A stretch of 64,000 nucleotides of DNA from Flavimaricola marinus. GTDB lineage: Bacteria; Pseudomonadota; Alphaproteobacteria; Rhodobacterales; Rhodobacteraceae. A program made the position numbers and the translations under genes. Numbering within the stretch: position 1 is the stretch's first letter; each line of letters opens with the position of its first letter. The notes beneath the pieces were generated by a model, which was given only the letters and a program-made list of their open reading frames with translations, had not been told where the DNA came from and made no database searches. This document shows positions 53,981 through 62,744 of the stretch, one piece after another. The DNA is taken from contig NZ_FXZK01000006.1 in NCBI RefSeq assembly GCF_900184895.1, positions 1 to 64,000 of the forward strand. Direction: 5' to 3'.

Positions 53981-54664
53981 GTGAGTCGCATACTTGAGGA
54001 CCTTTCAGGCGCACTTGTGGTGTCCTGCCAACCCGTCGTCGGCGGCCCTTTGGATCACCCGGAAATCGTCGCGGCGATGGCATTGGCCGCGCTGGACGGC
54101 GGCGCTCGGGGGCTTCGCATCGAAGGCATCGCCAATCTCAAAGCTGTGCGAGCGGTCACGGACGTGCCGATCATCGGTCTGGTCAAGCGGGACCTCGAAG
54201 GGTTCGAGCCACGCATCACCCCGATTGCCGCCGACGTTCTGGATCTTGCTGCCGCTGGCGCTGACATCATCGCAATCGACGCCACGGACAGGCCTCGACC
54301 GGACCGGTTGGAGCGTCTGATCGATACCATCCAATCAGTAGGGCGGCCGGCGATGGCGGATTGCTCGACTTTGGCCGAGGGTGTTCGCGCGGTTGACTAC
54401 GGCGTCGAGGTCCTTGGCAGCACCATGTCGGGACATACCGGAGGGCCGATCCCGGATGGCCCTGATCTGGCGCTCGTCTCTTCGTTTGCCAAACTTGGCC
54501 GCTTTGTCGTCGCCGAGGGGCGATATCATCGCCCGGACCAAGCCGCGCGGGCCATCGAAGCGGGGGCGAATGCGGTTGTCGTCGGCTCCGCGATTACGCG
54601 ACCGGAACATGTGGCCACGTGGTTTTCCGACGCGATCAAGTCGGTGCGGGGTGATGCGTCGTGA
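53981..54664 (+). CDS. nanE: N-acetylmannosamine-6-phosphate 2-epimerase
   Basis: The 227-residue TIM-barrel enzyme converts ManNAc-6-phosphate to GlcNAc-6-phosphate. NanE features are clear: SCQPVVGGPLDHPEIVAAMA, GLRIEGIANLKAVR, the catalytic Lys in IIGLVKRDLEG, ITPIAADVLDLAAAGADIIA and IDATDRPRPD, ending in GANAVVVGSAITRPE. It starts at GTG 53981, with a weak Shine-Dalgarno. The 212-bp upstream gap holds a 12-bp palindrome ATGACCTGTCAT (53783-53794) and a weak AGGAGC/GCTCCT hairpin. It overlaps nanK by 4 bp. Confidence 0.93.
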   Translation: MSRILEDLSGALVVSCQPVVGGPLDHPEIVAAMALAALDGGARGLRIEGIANLKAVRAVTDVPIIGLVKRDLEGFEPRITPIAADVLDLAAAGADIIAIDATDRPRPDRLERLIDTIQSVGRPAMADCSTLAEGVRAVDYGVEVLGSTMSGHTGGPIPDGPDLALVSSFAKLGRFVVAEGRYHRPDQAARAIEAGANAVVVGSAITRPEHVATWFSDAIKSVRGDAS

Positions 54665-55503
54665 CGGTTTCGCTGGCGGTCGATCTGGGCGGGACCAAGA
54701 CGCTGGTGGCTCTGGTGGAGGGCCGTGATGTTCTGGACAGTCGTGCCGTCCCGACAGATCGGTCAGCCGGACCCGAGGCGTGGCTGAGCGCGATCGCCGA
54801 AGTGGCCGAGGCATGGCAAGGGCGGTATCGCGGTATTGGCATCACGGTCACTGGGCTTGTGTCCGGCGGACTTTGGCGACCGCTCAATCCAGAAACTCTG
54901 GCCTTGCCGGACATCGGTTTTCCTCTCGAGGAGCGTGCTGAGGCTTTGCTTGGCCGCTCAGTCACGTTGTGCAACGACGCGCAGGCGGCAGCATGGGGCG
55001 AATACGTTTTCGGCGCGGGCAAGGGCAGAGATATGGTCTTTTTGACCATCTCGACTGGGATAGGCGCCGGTATCGTTTTTCAGGGTCGGTTGCTGACGGG
55101 TCGACTGGGCCTTGCCGGCCATGCGGGCCAGTTGGTCGACATGGCCAGCGAGGCCGATGCCCCAATCGAAGATTGTTCTTCGGGCCGCTGGATCGCGCGG
55201 CATGCAGGCACAACGGATGCCCGCGCGGCGTTTGAAAAGGCGGACACGCGATCAACAGAGGCCATCGCCTTGTCGGCCCGGCGCGTTGCCCGATTGTGTC
55301 GGAACGTGCAGTTCTTGCTTGCCCCGGAGGTCATTCTCATTGGCGGCGGCGTTGGCTTGGCGGCTGGCTATTTGCCGCTTCTGCAGGGCGCATTGTCCGA
55401 TTTGGACGACATCCGACGGCCCCACTTGGAACGCGCAATTCTGGGCGGCGACGCCGGGATCATAGGGATTGCGGCACTCGCCTCCGCCTCAGTTGAGCAT
55501 TGA
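54661..55503 (+). CDS. nanK: ROK-family kinase, probable N-acetylmannosamine kinase
   Basis: This 280-residue sugar kinase has the ROK phosphate-binding start AVDLGGTKTLVALVEG, NDAQAAAWGEYVFGAGKGRD, and ISTGIGAGIVFQGRLLTG. Pairing with nanE (GTGA overlap) makes ManNAc the likely substrate. The zinc motif CxCGxxGCxE found in most ROK kinases is absent: the region reads GHAGQLVDM then IEDCSSGRWIARHAG. The protein is also slightly short. Kinase activity without the zinc site occurs in the family, so I do not regard it as broken. Confidence 0.87.
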   Translation: MTVSLAVDLGGTKTLVALVEGRDVLDSRAVPTDRSAGPEAWLSAIAEVAEAWQGRYRGIGITVTGLVSGGLWRPLNPETLALPDIGFPLEERAEALLGRSVTLCNDAQAAAWGEYVFGAGKGRDMVFLTISTGIGAGIVFQGRLLTGRLGLAGHAGQLVDMASEADAPIEDCSSGRWIARHAGTTDARAAFEKADTRSTEAIALSARRVARLCRNVQFLLAPEVILIGGGVGLAAGYLPLLQGALSDLDDIRRPHLERAILGGDAGIIGIAALASASVEH

Positions 55504-55509
55504 CGGTTG

Positions 55510-55525
55510 ATCATGTTAACATGAT
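55510..55525. promoter_or_regulatory. Perfect 16-bp palindrome upstream of the M81 gene
   Basis: ATCATGTTAACATGAT is a perfect palindrome in the 83-bp gap after nanK. A related CATGTTAT sequence lies between nagA and the SDR gene (62713-62732). It is a likely operator, and the GntR-family protein at 63527 is the local candidate. Confidence 0.6.
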
Positions 55526-55586
55526 AATCAGATAGATTCCGGTGCGGCTGAGGTGTTTTGCTCTGGTTCAACTTCGGGGGGCGGAG

Positions 55587-57101
55587 ATGGCGTCGACTGT
55601 TCTGATCGCTGGCCTTTTTCACGAAACGCATACGTTTCTGGCGCAAACCACGACCCTGGCTGAGTTCCGAAACGGTATTCTGACCGAAGGGGAAGAGATG
55701 CTGCGTGCAGCGCGCGGCAATGGCTCTCCGATGGACGGCGCGTTGAGCGTCGCCGATGAGGCAGGTTGGACGGTCGTCCCATCGATCCAGATGGCCGCAA
55801 TGCCGAGCGGTATCGTCGAACAAGCTGCCGTCGACAGATTCGATACCCGGCTTTTTCGTGATTTGGCCGAGAATATAGATCAGATTGACGCGGTGATGCT
55901 GATCCTGCATGGCGCGATGGTAAGCGAAGACTGCGACGATGTGGAGGGAGCCTTACTCGCGCGGGTGTCCGCCAAGCTGGCCGAGGCCAATCGTGATATT
56001 CCAGTCGTCGCGGTCTTGGATCTGCATGCCAATGTTTCGCTGGATATGGTGAAGCATTCGACGGTTCTCGACGCTTATCGGGAAAATCCGCATAGCGATG
56101 CGCGAGAAACAGCTGTCCGCGCTGCGCGAACGCTTGAGAGCCTTTTGGCATCGCATCGCCCTGTTCATCAGTTGCATCGCTCGACGCCCTACGTGCTGCC
56201 GCCGACCGGTGTTGGAACTGGCGCAAACCCGATGCGGGCGGTGCTCGACCGTGCCCGTGCCATCGAGGCGGAAGTTCCTGAGATCATCGGGATCAACGTG
56301 ATGGCCGGTTATGCTTATGCCGATATCCGGGATTGTGGATTCAGCCTGACTGCGGCGACCTTTGGCGACCCTGATCGCGCTGCCAGGTATCTGGAGGAGC
56401 TGGTCGGAGTGCTGGAAGCGCACTTGTCCGAAGGATACCCTGTCGAAGTGACGGTGGACGTCGCCCTTGCCCGTATCGACGGGCTTCCGCCGGGCAATGG
56501 TCCGGTTCTACTAATCGAAGCGGCGGACAACATTGGAGGTGGATCACCGGGTGACGCGACTGATATCCTAGGGCCGCTTCTTGCAATGGGGCGAACCGGA
56601 ATTGTCGCCGCGATCAATGACCCCGAGGCTGTTGTGTTCTGCAGTGAGGCGGGCGTCGGAGCCCAAGTAACTCTGCAAATCGGGGCCAAGACCGATATCT
56701 TTCATGGCGAACCGGTTCAGATTTCGGCGACCGTCCGGTCATTGTCAGACGGCGTATTCGACCTTGAGAACCCAAAGTCGCATCTGGCGTCGATGCGTGG
56801 CACCCGGATTGAGATGGGCCCTTGTGCCGTGATCGAAAACGATCAAGCACTGATCCTTCTGACGACCTACAAGACGGCCCCGATGGATTTGGGTCACCTA
56901 CATTCACAGGGTATTCGGCCAGAGGACGCCAGCTACGTCATCGTGAAGGCCGCCGTGTCACACAAGGCCGCCTATGATCCCATCGCCCGGGCGTCCTACA
57001 ATGTGGACAGCGCTGGATTGTGCACGAGCAATCTGAGCCGACTTCCTTACGTGAAGCTGCGTGGCAAACAAATTGCGCCGGATGGGTCGAAGATCGGATA
57101 G
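55587..57101 (+). CDS. M81-family metallopeptidase (MlrC/microcystinase C-like)
   Basis: The 504-residue protein has the M81/MlrC start VLIAGLFHETHTFLAQTTTL, the DLHANVSLDMVKHS segment with putative zinc ligands, and GVGTGANPMRAV. Its C-terminal MlrC_C domain has IEAADNIGGGSPGDATDILG and KAAVSHKAAYDPIARASYNV. No signal peptide is visible, so it acts in the cytoplasm. MlrC cleaves linearised microcystin, but relatives in amino-sugar or amino-acid loci have unknown amide substrates. I use ATG 55587 behind GGGGGGCGGAG; a GTG at 55542 is less likely. Confidence 0.88.
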   Translation: MASTVLIAGLFHETHTFLAQTTTLAEFRNGILTEGEEMLRAARGNGSPMDGALSVADEAGWTVVPSIQMAAMPSGIVEQAAVDRFDTRLFRDLAENIDQIDAVMLILHGAMVSEDCDDVEGALLARVSAKLAEANRDIPVVAVLDLHANVSLDMVKHSTVLDAYRENPHSDARETAVRAARTLESLLASHRPVHQLHRSTPYVLPPTGVGTGANPMRAVLDRARAIEAEVPEIIGINVMAGYAYADIRDCGFSLTAATFGDPDRAARYLEELVGVLEAHLSEGYPVEVTVDVALARIDGLPPGNGPVLLIEAADNIGGGSPGDATDILGPLLAMGRTGIVAAINDPEAVVFCSEAGVGAQVTLQIGAKTDIFHGEPVQISATVRSLSDGVFDLENPKSHLASMRGTRIEMGPCAVIENDQALILLTTYKTAPMDLGHLHSQGIRPEDASYVIVKAAVSHKAAYDPIARASYNVDSAGLCTSNLSRLPYVKLRGKQIAPDGSKIG

Positions 57102-57105
57102 GACG

Positions 57106-58197
57106 ATGAAAATATCGCTGGATGCCGAGGCCACCATCTATGCAAATCCCAACCCCTTGCTTGTCAGCCGGCAAGCGGTATTCCCTGGGCTGGCCGCTTT
57201 GCCGAACGGTGATTTATTGGCAATGTTTTCGATCGGGCAGGCGTTCGACTCTGCCGATATGCGGGCAGTGGTTTCGCGCAGCACCGATGGTGGTCACTCA
57301 TGGGCTACACCGCGCCCGCTTCACGAAGGTTCGGAGCTGGCGTCGGAAAGTTTCAAGCCCACGCTCTTGCCGGACGGTCGCATTTTGGCGCTCGGATACG
57401 TTTTCGAACGCCCGGATGACCTGACCCCGATTGTCGACCCAGACACGATGGAGCTGCTGCCTCTGCGCAACCGTTGGTCGATTTCCGAAGATCAGGGGGT
57501 GAGCTGGTCGGCCCCCTTTCAGTTCTCTGTGGAGGGAGCCCCGCTCGAGTTGTCCGGTCCCGCAATTGTGCTCCCAGATGGGAGGCTCATTGCGGCGGGT
57601 GCGCCATTCCACCTGGGCCCCGGGGGGCATGAAGGCTGGATAATCGCGAGTGACGACGCGGGTGCCAATTGGCGTCGGCAATCCATCTTCTATAGAGCGC
57701 CCGGCGGACATGTCGCGCCGTGGGAATGCAGGCTATGTCATTTGGGTGGGAGCCGTATCGCGGTGATCTTTTGGGCCTATGACGCGCAGGCGCAGGTCAA
57801 TCTGGACAACCATATTGTCTTGTCCGACGACAACGGGCAAACATTCGGCCCGGCTATCGCCACCGGCATTATGGGACAGGCATCCAATGTGATGGCGTTG
57901 GACGAGAACCGTGTGCTGAGCATACATTGTCATCGCGAAGACCCCGTGAGCTTGACCGTCAGGGTCCTCCGCCTCGGCTTGGACCGGGTCGACATCGACG
58001 CCGAGTTTCCGATCTTTGGTGCTGTTGGTGAGGCGAGCGCGACGGATGGGATCGTCAGCCAATTTGGAAGCTTGCGGTTCGGTCAGCCGGCCTTGCTGCG
58101 GACCGGACCTGATCGCGTATTGGCAACCTGTTGGTCGGTCGAGAACTGCCAGCACGTGATCAAGGGATATCACCTCAAGCTCGGGGCCGGGACGTGA
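57106..58197 (+). CDS. Sialidase-fold (BNR/Asp-box) protein, cytoplasmic
   Basis: This 363-residue protein is predicted to fold as a six-bladed sialidase-type propeller with several Asp boxes: SRSTDGGHSWA, SEDQGVSWSAP, SDDAGANWRR and SDDNGQTFGP. The N-terminal FRIP-like arginine motif of exo-sialidases is not obvious (SRQAVFPGLAALPNGDLLA). There is no signal peptide, so the substrate would be an imported glycoside. It starts 4 bp after the M81 gene and overlaps the MFS gene by 4 bp. Confidence 0.85.
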   Translation: MKISLDAEATIYANPNPLLVSRQAVFPGLAALPNGDLLAMFSIGQAFDSADMRAVVSRSTDGGHSWATPRPLHEGSELASESFKPTLLPDGRILALGYVFERPDDLTPIVDPDTMELLPLRNRWSISEDQGVSWSAPFQFSVEGAPLELSGPAIVLPDGRLIAAGAPFHLGPGGHEGWIIASDDAGANWRRQSIFYRAPGGHVAPWECRLCHLGGSRIAVIFWAYDAQAQVNLDNHIVLSDDNGQTFGPAIATGIMGQASNVMALDENRVLSIHCHREDPVSLTVRVLRLGLDRVDIDAEFPIFGAVGEASATDGIVSQFGSLRFGQPALLRTGPDRVLATCWSVENCQHVIKGYHLKLGAGT

Positions 58198-60422
58198 CCG
58201 ACGCAGCGCCCAGCCGCGGCCAGAGCGACTATGACAAGTTGAGGCGGTTGCCGTGGCTCTATGGCTCGACGGTCATGACCGCAACGGCGGTTCTTTGCAC
58301 GGTATCGGCACCCTTGACGCTTTTTGCCGCTGAAATCGGTCTGGGTGAAGACCGGATCGGATTGTTATCTGGCATCATGCCGTTCTTTCAAGGCCTCGGT
58401 GTCTTGGCGCTGCCGGTCATTCTGCGTTTTGGCAGCCGCCGGATCGCAGCGACTGCGTTGTCGATCCGCTATCTGTTCCTGACCCTCTTTCTCGTTGCCT
58501 TAGCCTTTGTCGATCGTCCGGACGTCGTCTTCTCAATCTTGCTGATCGCCATGTTGGGCTTTGCCGTCTGCCGTAGTTTGGCGGAAGCCGCACTCGTCCC
58601 GTGGAGCCAGGAATTCATGCCCAAATCCGTTAGGGGGCGGATCGCTGGGCGGATGGCTCTGGCTTATGTGCCAGTGGCCCTCGGGGTTTCTTGGGCGATT
58701 CAGGTCTGGCTCGACAGTCAGTCCGGATTGGGCCGCTTTGTCCCTGTCTTCGTGCTGGGCATTCTAATCGGGATTGCGGGCGGCCTGATGCTGCTCGGTC
58801 TGCGAGGCGGGCGCCCGAAAGCGCCCGGAGAGACTCGTAAGGGCACGTGGATCGAGCCGCTTCGAGATCGGAACTACGCCGTCTTTCTGTTCGCGTCTGC
58901 GCTTCAGAATATCGTCGCAACGGCGATCAGCCTGTTTCTGATCCTGTATTTCCGGGAACGCATTGGTATTAGTTCAGGTGCGCTGGTTCTGCAGGTCGCG
59001 TTGATCCCCGTAGGGTCCGCGGCCGGCAATGTGACGGCGGGCTGGTTTGTCGACAGATACGGCACACGGGCCATTCGGACCGCGCTTCAGATAGGCCAGA
59101 TCCTGCTGCTTCTGATCCTGCCGTTTCTCGGCCCAGAGGTCCCCGGGATCGCCTGGTTCGTCCCTGCGGCATTCTTTCTGTTCGGCTTCCTCTTTCAAGC
59201 CGCGATTTCGGTCGCCAACGTCTACATGCTGAACGTGATCCCGCCATCTTCGAAGGAGGCTTACACCGCGATGCACTATAGTATCGACGGTTTTGCAGCC
59301 GGACTGGTGACCTTTGCGGCGGGTATTTTGCTGGCGTGGCTTGGCACGAGTGGCATTGAAATTTGGGGCGTCGCTGTCGGAAACTTTGAGGTCCTCTTTA
59401 TACTGGCGGCGGTGGTGACGGCGATTTCAGCCACCGCCTTCGGCCGGCTTAGCGAGGACGGTGCTCTGTCGGTTCGCGAGTTTGTCGACCATTTCACCAC
59501 GGGCAATCCGATGAAGGCCCTTTGGGGCATCAACCGTTATGCCAGTCGCACCTCGGAGGACCGCCGTCGCGATCTGGCCTTCCAGTTCTCGGGGATGGGC
59601 AGCCCCTTGGCCAAGGAGGAGCTCATAGCGGCGCTCCGGGATCCAAGCTTTGATGTCCGTCACGAAGCGATCAGAGCTTTGGGCCATATCGGGGCCCATC
59701 CGGCTGTCGTTCAGGCGCTGGAAGCTGTGTTGGACTATGACGGTTTGGTCGAGTTGCGTTATGCCGCCTTGGGATCGCTCGGTCGTCTGAAGGCGATGTC
59801 GAGCGCGCCAAGGGTGGCTGCATTGATCCAAGACCCCAATCCGCTGCTTCGCGCGCGGGCAGCCCGGTCCCTGGGCGAAATCGGCTATTGGCCGGCATTG
59901 CCAGGTGTCCGGCACATGCTGGAGTCCGATCCCGAGTTGGATTGCAGACTCGCTGCGGCCTCTGCCGTGGGAAAGTTCAAGGATCGCGAGTCGATGCAAG
60001 CGCTTGCGTCGCTCTACCTTTCACTCGCCGAGGACCGCAGCACGCCGATGGCGGAGATGCGCAGCAAGGTTGTCTTGTTGGCGATCACCAAGATCCTGTC
60101 TTGTGAGGAGGAATTCTCGCACCAATGGCGCAGAGAAGAAGCGCAGCCGGGGCTTGTGATGCCGGGCCTGCTGCTTCGATTGGCGCGTCTGACGTCCGCA
60201 GATTCCGCAGAACTTCGCGCAGTTGCGGCCGACTATGATGCGCAGCGGAGCGGTGATGCGTTGTCCGTTTTGGTAGGTCTCATGCCGGACGTGAAGCGGT
60301 CATCGCACCCCGACGCCGAGCTGGCGGCCTACGTCCTTGCTCAGGTAGGAGTTCAGCCTGTTCCGAACCCTGCCCTGATCGTCGCACTTGCGGCTATCCT
60401 AGGCCGTGTTTTGGCAGCGTGA
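58194..60422 (+). CDS. MFS transporter fused to C-terminal HEAT repeats
   Basis: The 742-residue protein has about 12 hydrophobic segments in residues 20-430 (for example FLFGFLFQAAISVANVYMLN and AGLVTFAAGILLAWLGTSGI) and an MFS-like loop PKSVRGRIAGRMALAYV. From about 480 to 610 it carries four HEAT/PBS-lyase-like repeats: DPSFDVRHEAIRALGHIGAH, DGLVELRYAALGSLGRLKAM, DPNPLLRARAARSLGEIGYW and DPELDCRLAAASAVGKFKDR, plus a further helical tail to 742. GTG 58194 overlaps the sialidase-like stop. The repeats would face the cytoplasm and may dock an enzyme of this locus. Confidence 0.88.
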   Translation: MTDAAPSRGQSDYDKLRRLPWLYGSTVMTATAVLCTVSAPLTLFAAEIGLGEDRIGLLSGIMPFFQGLGVLALPVILRFGSRRIAATALSIRYLFLTLFLVALAFVDRPDVVFSILLIAMLGFAVCRSLAEAALVPWSQEFMPKSVRGRIAGRMALAYVPVALGVSWAIQVWLDSQSGLGRFVPVFVLGILIGIAGGLMLLGLRGGRPKAPGETRKGTWIEPLRDRNYAVFLFASALQNIVATAISLFLILYFRERIGISSGALVLQVALIPVGSAAGNVTAGWFVDRYGTRAIRTALQIGQILLLLILPFLGPEVPGIAWFVPAAFFLFGFLFQAAISVANVYMLNVIPPSSKEAYTAMHYSIDGFAAGLVTFAAGILLAWLGTSGIEIWGVAVGNFEVLFILAAVVTAISATAFGRLSEDGALSVREFVDHFTTGNPMKALWGINRYASRTSEDRRRDLAFQFSGMGSPLAKEELIAALRDPSFDVRHEAIRALGHIGAHPAVVQALEAVLDYDGLVELRYAALGSLGRLKAMSSAPRVAALIQDPNPLLRARAARSLGEIGYWPALPGVRHMLESDPELDCRLAAASAVGKFKDRESMQALASLYLSLAEDRSTPMAEMRSKVVLLAITKILSCEEEFSHQWRREEAQPGLVMPGLLLRLARLTSADSAELRAVAADYDAQRSGDALSVLVGLMPDVKRSSHPDAELAAYVLAQVGVQPVPNPALIVALAAILGRVLAA

Positions 60423-61521
60423 TGCGTGCCCAATGGATATCCATCAGGTCAGGCGAACCTGCATACCAGACAATCAGCACCGAACCGTCGGCCAAGGACT
60501 CAGCCCAAGGCAATCCGTAGCTCCATCGGGACATCTGAGTCAGCAGATCGTTGCCGGCGTCGCCCTTTTTGTCCGGCGTGGGCTGCTGGTGAAGGACACA
60601 TACACTATGGAAATCGCTTTCCGCATTCTCCGCCAACCGAACGCAGATTTGCTCATTGTCGAACCTGTCCACGTAGGGAAGAACGATCTGTCCGCTCGGC
60701 AGGACTGCCGGTCGCCCGGGCTGATCGGCAAACCCGAGTGGGTCAGGTGCTGGGAATTTGCCATCGCGCGGATCAAAGATCCGTCTGTGGATGTCACGAT
60801 ACTGGCCCGCTTCGGTGTCGTATGACCACGCGAAGGAGGCAATTCGTCCATCCTCAAGAACGCCGCATCTTAAATCCCAGTTGAACACCTTTCCCGACGG
60901 GTCGTGGGCCGCGGTCACCGGTGACGACCACGTTGCGCCTTTGTCTCGAGAGCTGAGAAATACCGCGCGCTGGTCCCATTTCCCGGCATCCTCATAGGCC
61001 TTGTTGGTTTCGATGCTCATCACCCAAGTCGCGTCAGGCAGTACGAGGATCGGTGCCGTCAGGCTGGGCGGGCCCAGTGACTTTGGTAGCGTCACCTGCT
61101 GCCATTCGGTCCACGTCTGCCCTTCGTCACTGCTCCTTGACAGAAGGATAGCCATTGGCAGGCAGCCGTCTGTGTCGGGGTTGAACAAGGGCGCGCCCGG
61201 ATAACTGGTCCGGTCCACCCACATTGCGGCGGCCAACAGATGACCTGGCGCAGTCTCTGTCAGATAGCAGATCTTGAGGCTCCCCGCTTTGCCACCGAGC
61301 GTCGGAGTTGCCAGCTCTGCTATTGGTCCCTTCCAATCAATGCCGGAGGGGCCCGCACGGTGAATCTCGATCCGCTCATCTGTGGCGTCCTTGGTCGTTC
61401 CTGCACGTAGAGTTGCAATCAGATCACCTGAAGCAAGCCGGGTGACGGCCGGAAAGGTCAGCGCGGATCGCGTTGAGCCAGCCGTTGCTCGCGATAGAAC
61501 GCCCTTTGCCTCGATGATCAT
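60394..61521 (-). CDS. Second sialidase-fold (BNR/Asp-box) protein, cytoplasmic
   Basis: This 375-residue propeller protein has Asp boxes SRSSDEGQTWTEW and SSRDKGATWSSP, an N-terminal FPAVTRLASGDLIATLRAGT, and C-terminal LPWAESLADGSVLIVWYAGS. No signal peptide is seen. It is only distantly like the protein at 57106, so it is not a recent duplication. Its 3' end overlaps the convergent MFS-HEAT gene by 29 bp. It lies downstream of nagA with a 4-bp overlap. Confidence 0.83.
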   Translation of the reverse strand: MIIEAKGVLSRATAGSTRSALTFPAVTRLASGDLIATLRAGTTKDATDERIEIHRAGPSGIDWKGPIAELATPTLGGKAGSLKICYLTETAPGHLLAAAMWVDRTSYPGAPLFNPDTDGCLPMAILLSRSSDEGQTWTEWQQVTLPKSLGPPSLTAPILVLPDATWVMSIETNKAYEDAGKWDQRAVFLSSRDKGATWSSPVTAAHDPSGKVFNWDLRCGVLEDGRIASFAWSYDTEAGQYRDIHRRIFDPRDGKFPAPDPLGFADQPGRPAVLPSGQIVLPYVDRFDNEQICVRLAENAESDFHSVCVLHQQPTPDKKGDAGNDLLTQMSRWSYGLPWAESLADGSVLIVWYAGSPDLMDIHWARITLPKHGLG

Positions 61522-62711
61522 CGGGATGTTGCCCGATACCGTTCAATACCGCCGACATAGGTCGCCAAAATGCTGTGATCGACGGGATCCAACACGACGA
61601 AATCGGCAAGCTTACCGGGGCTGATGCTGCCAAGGTCCGCCTCGCGCCCCAGAACCTTGGCAGGAACGAGGCTCGTGGCGTGGCTGGTCCGCACCAGATC
61701 GGCACCACCGAGCGACATGAAGTTTCCCATCGCTTCGTCTGGTGTCAGTGACGAGCCGCACAGACCACCGTTTTCATCATGGACCGCATTGCCTTTGACG
61801 CTGCGCACCCGATAGCCGGGGTAGAATTCGAACTCCATGTCTTCTGCTCCGGCATATTTCATCGCATCCGTTTCAAGAAAGATCCGATGGGGCGGCAACT
61901 GAGCCAGCAATCTGATGAATCCGGGGTCCGTATGGATTCCATCGCAAATTAGCCCAATGGCGAGGTCTCGTTCCGCCAGAAGCGCATCTGGAAGCGAATA
62001 GGGGTGTATGCCCATCCCGCCATAGGGTTGCGGCGGCATGGCATTGAAGATGTGGGTGACTGCGTCGATCCCCCATGACACGTAGCGCGGCACGTCTTGC
62101 GGGTTGGCAAATGAGTGCCCCAGATGAATGGAAACCCCCGCTTGCTTGAGGTGATGGATGAAGGCTTCGGCGCCGGGCAGTTCGGGCGCGACCGTGACGG
62201 CTGCAAGCCCGCCGCCCGATGCTTCCAACATGCTTTCGGCCAATGCGGCGCTGGGCGGGGCGAGATTTTCGGGGTTATGCGCACCAGGGTCGGCAAAGCA
62301 AGGGCCTTCGCTGTGGACGCCGAGCGCGCGCGCTCCTGTAGCGCCGGAACATTGCGCAGCCAGCTCAGAGAGCACCTCAAACATACGCGGTGCCGCTGTG
62401 CACCCGAACGACGGAAGAAAAGCGGTTGTCCCGCAAGCCAGCAGAAACTGTGAGGCGTCATCCACAGCACCGGGCAGCGCATCGCCAAACAGGTGTCGTG
62501 ACATGCCGTGTTGCAGCAAGTCGATGATGCCGGGGTACAGGATTGCGCCGTGCCCGTCTATCCGTAGCCAATCCGTTCCGGTTACATCCTCTGGATCGGC
62601 GTAGCCGATAAACCGCTCTCCACTGATCATCAAATCGCGCGAAATCTGACCTTCTGGAGTGATTACGGTGACATTGTGCCACCTTTGATTGACAGCCATC
62701 GCAAAATCCAT
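61518..62711 (-). CDS. nagA: N-acetylglucosamine-6-phosphate deacetylase
   Basis: The 397-residue amidohydrolase removes acetate from GlcNAc-6-phosphate, the product of NanE. Family motifs: the metal Glu in LGVHSEGPCFADPGAHNPEN, metal His in IHLGHSFANPQD and VTHIFNAMPPQPYGG, LICDGIHTDP, and the catalytic Asp in FLETDAMKYAG. ATG 62711 gives the full frame; ATG 62699 (MAVNQRWHN), 8 bases after GGA, may be the real start. It is divergent from the SDR gene across a short spacer with an imperfect inverted repeat. Confidence 0.92.
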   Translation of the reverse strand: MDFAMAVNQRWHNVTVITPEGQISRDLMISGERFIGYADPEDVTGTDWLRIDGHGAILYPGIIDLLQHGMSRHLFGDALPGAVDDASQFLLACGTTAFLPSFGCTAAPRMFEVLSELAAQCSGATGARALGVHSEGPCFADPGAHNPENLAPPSAALAESMLEASGGGLAAVTVAPELPGAEAFIHHLKQAGVSIHLGHSFANPQDVPRYVSWGIDAVTHIFNAMPPQPYGGMGIHPYSLPDALLAERDLAIGLICDGIHTDPGFIRLLAQLPPHRIFLETDAMKYAGAEDMEFEFYPGYRVRSVKGNAVHDENGGLCGSSLTPDEAMGNFMSLGGADLVRTSHATSLVPAKVLGREADLGSISPGKLADFVVLDPVDHSILATYVGGIERYRATSR

Positions 62712-62712
62712 A

Positions 62713-62732
62713 TTAGCATGTTATAATACTAA
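62713..62732. promoter_or_regulatory. Imperfect inverted repeat between nagA and SDR genes
   Basis: TTAGCATGTTATAATACTAA has TTAG/CTAA outer arms and shares CATGTTA with the perfect palindrome at 55510-55525. The spacer is only about 30 bp, so one bound regulator would affect both directions. Confidence 0.45.
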
Positions 62733-62744
62733 CAGGTTAATCTG

